This document shows, piece after piece, positions 58,060-64,000 of a DNA stretch of 64,000 nucleotides. This DNA comes from Tepidiphilus succinatimandens (GTDB lineage Bacteria; Pseudomonadota; Gammaproteobacteria; Burkholderiales; Rhodocyclaceae). The notes under the pieces were generated by a model, which was not told the DNA's origin, searched no databases, and saw only the letters and a list, made by a program, of their open reading frames with translations. The first letter of the stretch is position 1. Every line of letters begins with the position of its first letter. The DNA lies in the NCBI RefSeq assembly GCF_006503695.1, contig NZ_SBIK01000008.1, positions 1 through 64,000 of the forward strand. The letters run 5' to 3'. Both the position numbers and the translations under genes were made by a program.

Positions 58060-59244
58060 CTAGAGGTTATCGAGCACGGTGTGGTAGAGGACTTCCTGCT
58101 CGCGCAGCTTGCGCTCGGCCTCGACGCGCGCGGTGACGTCGGCGATGAAGCCGTACCACAGGGTGGATCCGTCGGGCTGGCGTTCGGGGGTGGCTTCGCC
58201 CTCGGCCCAGACGATGCGCCCGTCGGGGTGCACGTGCCGGTAGAAGAGCCGCCAGGGTTCGAGCGTGGCCACGGAATGGTCGGAGGTTTCCCTCATCGCC
58301 GCCTGGTCTTCGGGGTGCACCGAGGCAAAGAAGGGCGTGGCGTCTTCGCGCACCGCTTCCGGGTCGATGCCGCAGATGCGGCGCATGCCTTCGCTCGCGT
58401 AGGGGAAGGACATGTGATCGTCCGGTGTACGTTTGAAGATGTAGATGACGCCGGGCAGGTGGCGGGCGAGCTTGTCGAGCAGCGCCCTTTGCTCGGCTTC
58501 GCGGCTGACGTCGAGGAGTGCTCCGCTGAGAAACTGGGGCCGACCTTGTCCGTCGCGTACCAGGGTGACCTTGTCTTCCACCCAGACATAGTGGCCGTCG
58601 GCATGGCGCAGCCGGTAGCGGCGCAGGAGCGTGTCGTCGGGCCAGCGGCGGAAGTCGAGCGTGCGCTGCACCGCGTCGCGATCCTCGGGGTGGATGCGCT
58701 CCAGCCACCAATGCGGATCGGAACACGGTTCTACCGGTAGGTTGCCCAAGAGGTCCTTGACGTTCTCGCTGACGAAGAGGGGTTGAGTGGTGCCGTTGGC
58801 CGGAACTGCGTAGAGCACGGCGGGGCTCGCGCGCAGAAAACCGTCCAGGCGGGCGCGTTCTTCGTCCAGCGCTTCTCGCATCCGCCGCAGCTCGGTGACG
58901 TCCCGCTGAAAAGAGACCAGCACCGTTTCCCCGTCGAGCGTGATCGGCTGGATGATCTCGTCGGCCCAGTAGAGCGAACCGTCCTTGCGGCGGTTGAGGA
59001 TGTCGTTGCGCCAGCGCTGCCCGGAGAGCACCGTTTGCCAGAGCGTGCGGTAGAACTCGAGGGGCATCTGGCCGGACTTGAGCAGGCGCGGCGTCTTGCC
59101 CACGATTTCCTCGCGTGCGTAGCCGGTGAGCCGGGTGAATTCGGCATTGACGTCGCGCACCACGCCGTTCGTATCGGCGATGAGGATGGCGTCGGGCGAG
59201 TGCTCGAAAAGGGGGCCGGCGAGCAGAGCGAGGGCAGTGTGCAT
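58060..59244 (-). CDS. PAS-domain sensor part of a GGDEF protein, N-terminal half before amber codon
   Basis: 394 residues from ATG 59244 to TAG 58060. Three PAS modules are visible: EHSPDAILIADTNGVV at the start, HWWLERIHPEDRDAVQRTLD, and a PAS of the FPYASEGMRRICGIDPEAV type with FFASVHPEDQAAM. It ends LYHTVLDNL, exactly where the next PAS domain should begin (EICYVAEVTPEG follows the stop in frame). The intact protein would have about 814 residues. It has no membrane segment, so sensing would be cytoplasmic. Confidence 0.8.
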   Translation of the reverse strand: MHTALALLAGPLFEHSPDAILIADTNGVVRDVNAEFTRLTGYAREEIVGKTPRLLKSGQMPLEFYRTLWQTVLSGQRWRNDILNRRKDGSLYWADEIIQPITLDGETVLVSFQRDVTELRRMREALDEERARLDGFLRASPAVLYAVPANGTTQPLFVSENVKDLLGNLPVEPCSDPHWWLERIHPEDRDAVQRTLDFRRWPDDTLLRRYRLRHADGHYVWVEDKVTLVRDGQGRPQFLSGALLDVSREAEQRALLDKLARHLPGVIYIFKRTPDDHMSFPYASEGMRRICGIDPEAVREDATPFFASVHPEDQAAMRETSDHSVATLEPWRLFYRHVHPDGRIVWAEGEATPERQPDGSTLWYGFIADVTARVEAERKLREQEVLYHTVLDNL

Positions 59245-59331
59245 GGGGGCTCACGGCAAGAAGCCGTTTGAATTATAAGGGGCGAACGGAGTATTTCGGT
59301 TGGCGTATGGCGGGCTTAAAGACCATTGACC

Positions 59332-59760
59332 TCAAGGTGTCATCGCCCATGGATCGACGAGGCGCAGACCCGGAATGCCAGAAAAATCGCGTACGTTGCG
59401 GCTTGCGAGCGTCAGGTCGCAACTGAGGGCGGTCGCCGCGATCTGGGCATCTTCTACGCTGATCGGACGTCCAGTGCGCAGGCGCACTGCCACGATTTCC
59501 GCATAGCGAATGGCGGCGGACTCATCGAAGGGAAGGCAGCGATCGGCAAAATTTTCTCGGAACATGCTCTGCGCAACGCTGTAGAGTGCTTGGCGCTTCC
59601 GGCCGTCTGGCAAAAGGGCGATGCCCAGTTCGATTTCGGCACGGACGGTGGCACAGAGGTAGACCTGGGAGGGCACTTGGCGATCGAGCCAGGCGAGCAC
59701 CTGCGGCGCCGGGGTGGGGCGCATGAGTTCGGACAGGACATTGGTATCGAGCAGGATCAT
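59332..59760 (-). CDS. VapC/FitB-family PIN toxin
   Basis: A 142-residue PIN ribonuclease: MILLDTNVLSELMRP (first acidic residue), AEIELGIALLPDG, ISVEDAQIAATAL and LASRNVRDFSGI carry the remaining conserved acidic residues. This matches FitB-type toxins. The start overlaps the antitoxin stop (ATGA). The 71 bases between it and the PAS gene, and 60006-60180 upstream of the pair, hold no other gene. Confidence 0.92.
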   Translation of the reverse strand: MILLDTNVLSELMRPTPAPQVLAWLDRQVPSQVYLCATVRAEIELGIALLPDGRKRQALYSVAQSMFRENFADRCLPFDESAAIRYAEIVAVRLRTGRPISVEDAQIAATALSCDLTLASRNVRDFSGIPGLRLVDPWAMTP

Positions 59761-60005
59761 GCCGTCTCGTCTTGGAAGGGAGGCGGTCGCGGGGCCGTGC
59801 GGGGGGGGATGGGGAGACCGTCCACTCCGAGGTCGTGGAAGCGCTGAGCAATGCGCTGGCCAAGCCCTGGCGTTTCCTCTTCCAGCACGGCGCGACGCAG
59901 CAGACGCCGGGCTTCCTCTTCCACCGAAACGCCGTCTTGCGCGGCACGCCGTTTCAAGGCCGACTCTAGGGTTTCGTCGATCTGGGAGATCGTCAAGCTC
60001 GACAT
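59757..60005 (-). CDS. FitA-like ribbon-helix-helix antitoxin
   Basis: An 82-residue protein. LTISQIDETLESALKRRAAQ and EEEARRLLRRAVLEE form a ribbon-helix-helix DNA-binding domain of the FitA type; the C-terminus (LGVDGLPIPPRTAPRPPPF) is the toxin-neutralising tail. Start 60005 is chosen because GGAG lies 7 bases upstream; an alternative ATG at 60029 has none. The pair should repress its own promoter. Confidence 0.88.
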   Translation of the reverse strand: MSSLTISQIDETLESALKRRAAQDGVSVEEEARRLLRRAVLEEETPGLGQRIAQRFHDLGVDGLPIPPRTAPRPPPFQDETA

Positions 60006-60035
60006 GGAAGGCTCCGCTACATGCATCATGCTTTT

Positions 60036-60064
60036 AGTGTAAGCATCGACCGGCCAGACGGCAA
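60036..60064 (-). promoter_or_regulatory. Promoter of the FitAB-type module
   Basis: On the minus strand TTGCCG (60059-60064), a 17-bp spacer and TACACT (60036-60041) form a sigma70-like promoter 31 bases before the antitoxin start. The partly palindromic ATGCATCATGC lies just downstream (60021-60031) and could be the autoregulatory operator. Confidence 0.5.
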
Positions 60065-60180
60065 GAAGGTTCGCAGCTTGGGGCGCGGCGCTGCCCTGCG
60101 CGACGTGATCGGGAGATCGTCCTTGCGAGGCCGTGGAAGCGCCGGGCGATGCGCCGGCTTCGGGGGCTGCGCCGCAGCGA

Positions 60181-61032
60181 TCACCTGCTGCGGTGTGCTG
60201 TCAAGCCCAGCGCCTCGGCAATCGCCAGCGTCGGCTCGGCCTGGTTCATGGTGTAGAAATGCAGCCCCGGGGCGCCGAGCTGGAGCAGGCGCTCGCACAG
60301 GCGCACGACTACTTCGAGCCCGAAGGCGCGCACCGATTCGGCATCGTCGCCGTAGGCTTCCATCTTCTTGCGGATCCAGCGCGGGATTTCGGCGCCGCAG
60401 GCATCCGAGAAGCGCGCGAGCCGCGCGAAACTGGTGATCGGCATGATGCCGGGCACGATGGGGGCGGTGACGCTGCGTTTTCCGGCTTCCTCGACGAAGT
60501 GGGCGTAGGCGTCGGGGTTGTAGAAGTACTGCGTTAGGGCGCAGTCGGCGCCGGCGTGCATCTTGCGGGCAAACGCGTCGAGGTCGGCCAGGGCGCTTGC
60601 TGCCTGCGGGTGGTATTCGGGGTAGGCGGCGACGGCGATCCAGAAGTGATCGCCCGTTTCGGCGCGGATGAAGTCGACGAGCTCGCTCGCGTAGCGCAGC
60701 TCGCCGGGGTCGCGCACGCCGGAGGGGAGGTCGCCCCTGAGCGCCACGAGGCGGCGCACGCCGAGCGCCTGGTACTGTTGCAGGATGTCGCGGATCTGGG
60801 CGCGGGTGGCGCCGATGCAGGAGAGGTGGGGGGCGACGTCGAGCCCGTCGCGGTGCAGCCGCTCGACCACGGCGAAGGTGCGCTCGCGGGTGGAGCCGCC
60901 GGCACCGTAGGTGACGGAATGGTAGGCCGGGCGCAGGCGCTGGGTGAGGCGCCGGCGCGCCTCCTCGAGCTTGGCCTCCCCTTCGGGCGTTTGTGGGGGG
61001 AAGAATTCGACGGAGATCTCGAGCGGCGGCAT
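60181..61032 (-). CDS. metF: 5,10-methylenetetrahydrofolate reductase
   Basis: A 283-residue flavin TIM-barrel enzyme giving 5-methyltetrahydrofolate for methionine synthesis. SVEFFPPQTPEGE holds the N-terminal catalytic glutamate, SVTYGAGGSTRERT follows, and DCALTQYFYNPDAYAHFV and PGIMPITSF are family motifs. Normal length. It is 71 bp downstream of ahcY, and AGGAG precedes the start. A 7-bp hairpin (61073-61088) lies in the gap. Cotranscription places it under the SAH riboswitch. Confidence 0.95.
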   Translation of the reverse strand: MPPLEISVEFFPPQTPEGEAKLEEARRRLTQRLRPAYHSVTYGAGGSTRERTFAVVERLHRDGLDVAPHLSCIGATRAQIRDILQQYQALGVRRLVALRGDLPSGVRDPGELRYASELVDFIRAETGDHFWIAVAAYPEYHPQAASALADLDAFARKMHAGADCALTQYFYNPDAYAHFVEEAGKRSVTAPIVPGIMPITSFARLARFSDACGAEIPRWIRKKMEAYGDDAESVRAFGLEVVVRLCERLLQLGAPGLHFYTMNQAEPTLAIAEALGLTAHRSR

Positions 61033-61103
61033 CGGTCGCTCCTGGGGAGAGTGGTGGGATCAGGGGGCGCCGCCGTCGCACGCGACGGTCGGCGTCTACA
61101 GGC

Positions 61104-62513
<1,410 letters not shown>

Positions 62514-62554
62514 CGAAATGCTCCTATTCGGGAACGAGGCCGAGCGGATGCGCA

Positions 62555-62596
62555 GCTCACCTGCGTCTTCCGTCCGGCCGGAGAAGACGGGTGAGC
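62555..62596 (-). other. ahcY: Leader hairpin overlapping the SAH aptamer (expression platform candidate)
   Basis: GCTCACC (62590-62596, read on the minus strand) pairs with GGTGAGC (62555-62561), and inside it CGTCTTC (62583-62589) pairs with GAAGACG (62564-62570). The outer arm shares GCTCA with the 3' strand of the riboswitch core, so hairpin and aptamer cannot both form fully. This is how a switching module would look. It lies 42 bases before the ahcY start. Confidence 0.5.
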
Positions 62597-62648
62597 GCCG
62601 TTGGATCTGAACCGAGCCTGGCCCGTGCGGGTTGCAGCGCTCCTCGGT
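62592..62648 (-). promoter_or_regulatory. ahcY: SAH riboswitch
   Basis: The minus strand reads CCGAGGAGCGCTGCAACC, then GGCTCGG and finally GGCGCTCA. These are the conserved blocks of the S-adenosylhomocysteine riboswitch (CCGAGG pairs with the later CTCGG; GAGCGC pairs with GCGCTC). It begins at the predicted transcription start and stands in the leader of ahcY-metF, the classic target of this element. Confidence 0.85.
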
Positions 62649-62656
62649 TGGCGGGG

Positions 62657-62682
62657 ATTATAGCAAAAGGGCGTAGCACCAA
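62657..62682 (-). promoter_or_regulatory. Promoter of ahcY-metF
   Basis: A perfect -10 TATAAT (62657-62662, minus strand) lies 9 bases before the riboswitch. The best -35 candidate is TTGGTG at 62677-62682, 14 bp away, shorter than the usual 17, so the -35 is uncertain. Confidence 0.6.
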
Positions 62683-62706
62683 GGGCGGCCGGAGGTCCGG
62701 CCGCCC
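62683..62706 (-). terminator. GC-rich hairpin after metK
   Basis: GGGCGGCCGGA and TCCGGCCGCCC pair over 11 bp with a 2-nt loop, starting 12 bases past the metK stop. On the minus strand only TT follows, so if it stops transcription it would be a weak or factor-assisted terminator. It separates metK from the ahcY promoter. Confidence 0.45.
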
Positions 62707-62718
62707 GCGGGGTGGGCG

Positions 62719-63885
<1,167 letters not shown>

Positions 63886-63891
63886 GCAATC

Positions 63892-63942
63892 GCTCCCTTC
63901 GATCCCCGTGAGGCGGCGTGCCGGCTCTGGGGATCGGGGAGC
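63892..63942 (-). promoter_or_regulatory. metK: metK leader hairpin sequestering the ribosome-binding site
   Basis: On the minus strand GCTCCC+CGATCCCC (63929-63942) pairs with GGGGATCG (63900-63907) and, after an AA bulge, GGGAGC (63892-63897). That gives 14 base pairs around a 21-nt loop. The GGGAG ribosome-binding site of metK is the outer 3' strand of this stem, 7 bases before the ATG. Translation should need the stem to open. It does not fit a riboswitch consensus I can recall. Confidence 0.6.
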
Positions 63943-64000
63943 GGGCGACGCTTTAGCGGTATTTCTTGTCCGAGCTTGTGAATCGATCTGCTGCGCGGCC

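Noticed and set aside
61073-61088. 7-bp hairpin between ahcY and metF as a terminator
   Set aside because: No T run follows on the minus strand and the gap is only 71 bp; it is more likely a minor mRNA structure.

Overview
The window is a piece of a high-GC Gram-negative chromosome, most likely a betaproteobacterium (Rhodocyclales/Hydrogenophilales-like). This placement is inferred from gene content: a class I PHA synthase, a LiuR-controlled leucine/isovalerate operon, RapZ, and an SAH riboswitch in front of ahcY-metF. No rRNA, tRNA or CRISPR array was recognised.

Bases 1-8800 are an accessory, metal-resistance and decay zone. They hold the 3' end of a group II intron sitting in an IS256-type transposase, an internally deleted IS5-type transposase, a broken peptide-transporter ATPase, a flavin monooxygenase, a complete arsenic operon (arsR-acr3-arsC-arsH), a ChrA remnant, a SelW-like gene, an SDR, an aldo/keto reductase remnant, yghU and a methyltransferase fragment cut by an IS3-type end. 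That IS end supplies the last codons of thiI.

From 8.8 to 19 kb come thiI, a P-type Mg ATPase, galE, an acetyl-CoA hydrolase/CoA transferase, a PIN protein, phaC and an MBL-fold hydrolase. From 19 to 29.5 kb lies the liu operon: LiuR regulator, isovaleryl-CoA dehydrogenase, thiolase, EamA transporter, a second acyl-CoA dehydrogenase, both methylcrotonyl-CoA carboxylase subunits, methylglutaconyl-CoA hydratase and HMG-CoA lyase. It turns leucine or isovalerate carbon into acetyl-CoA and acetoacetate, which can feed the nearby PHA synthesis gene.

From 29.5 to 35.8 kb are a DUF1289 protein, a DUF1289-MBL fusion, a HepT/MntA toxin-antitoxin pair next to a helicase scrap, rapZ, a Na/Pi transporter, ruvC and yebC. 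From 35.8 to 44.8 kb are an SNF2 helicase, copZ-copA, a pyruvyl-transferase-like gene, an EamA transporter, endonuclease V and a DUF2442 protein. From 44.8 to 51.3 kb are a decayed RelB-YafQ module, two sulfate-binding proteins flanking a divergent metal-type membrane/secreted pair, and cysTWA.

From 51.3 to 60 kb are a chemoreceptor, a zinc alcohol dehydrogenase, a dmeF metal exporter preceded by a terminator-like hairpin, an AGCS symporter, a PAS-GGDEF gene split by one amber codon and a FitAB-type toxin-antitoxin. The last 4 kb hold the activated-methyl cycle: metF, ahcY with its SAH riboswitch, and metK, whose ribosome-binding site lies in a strong leader hairpin. The two least explained regulatory structures are the metK leader and the hairpin abutting the dmeF start.
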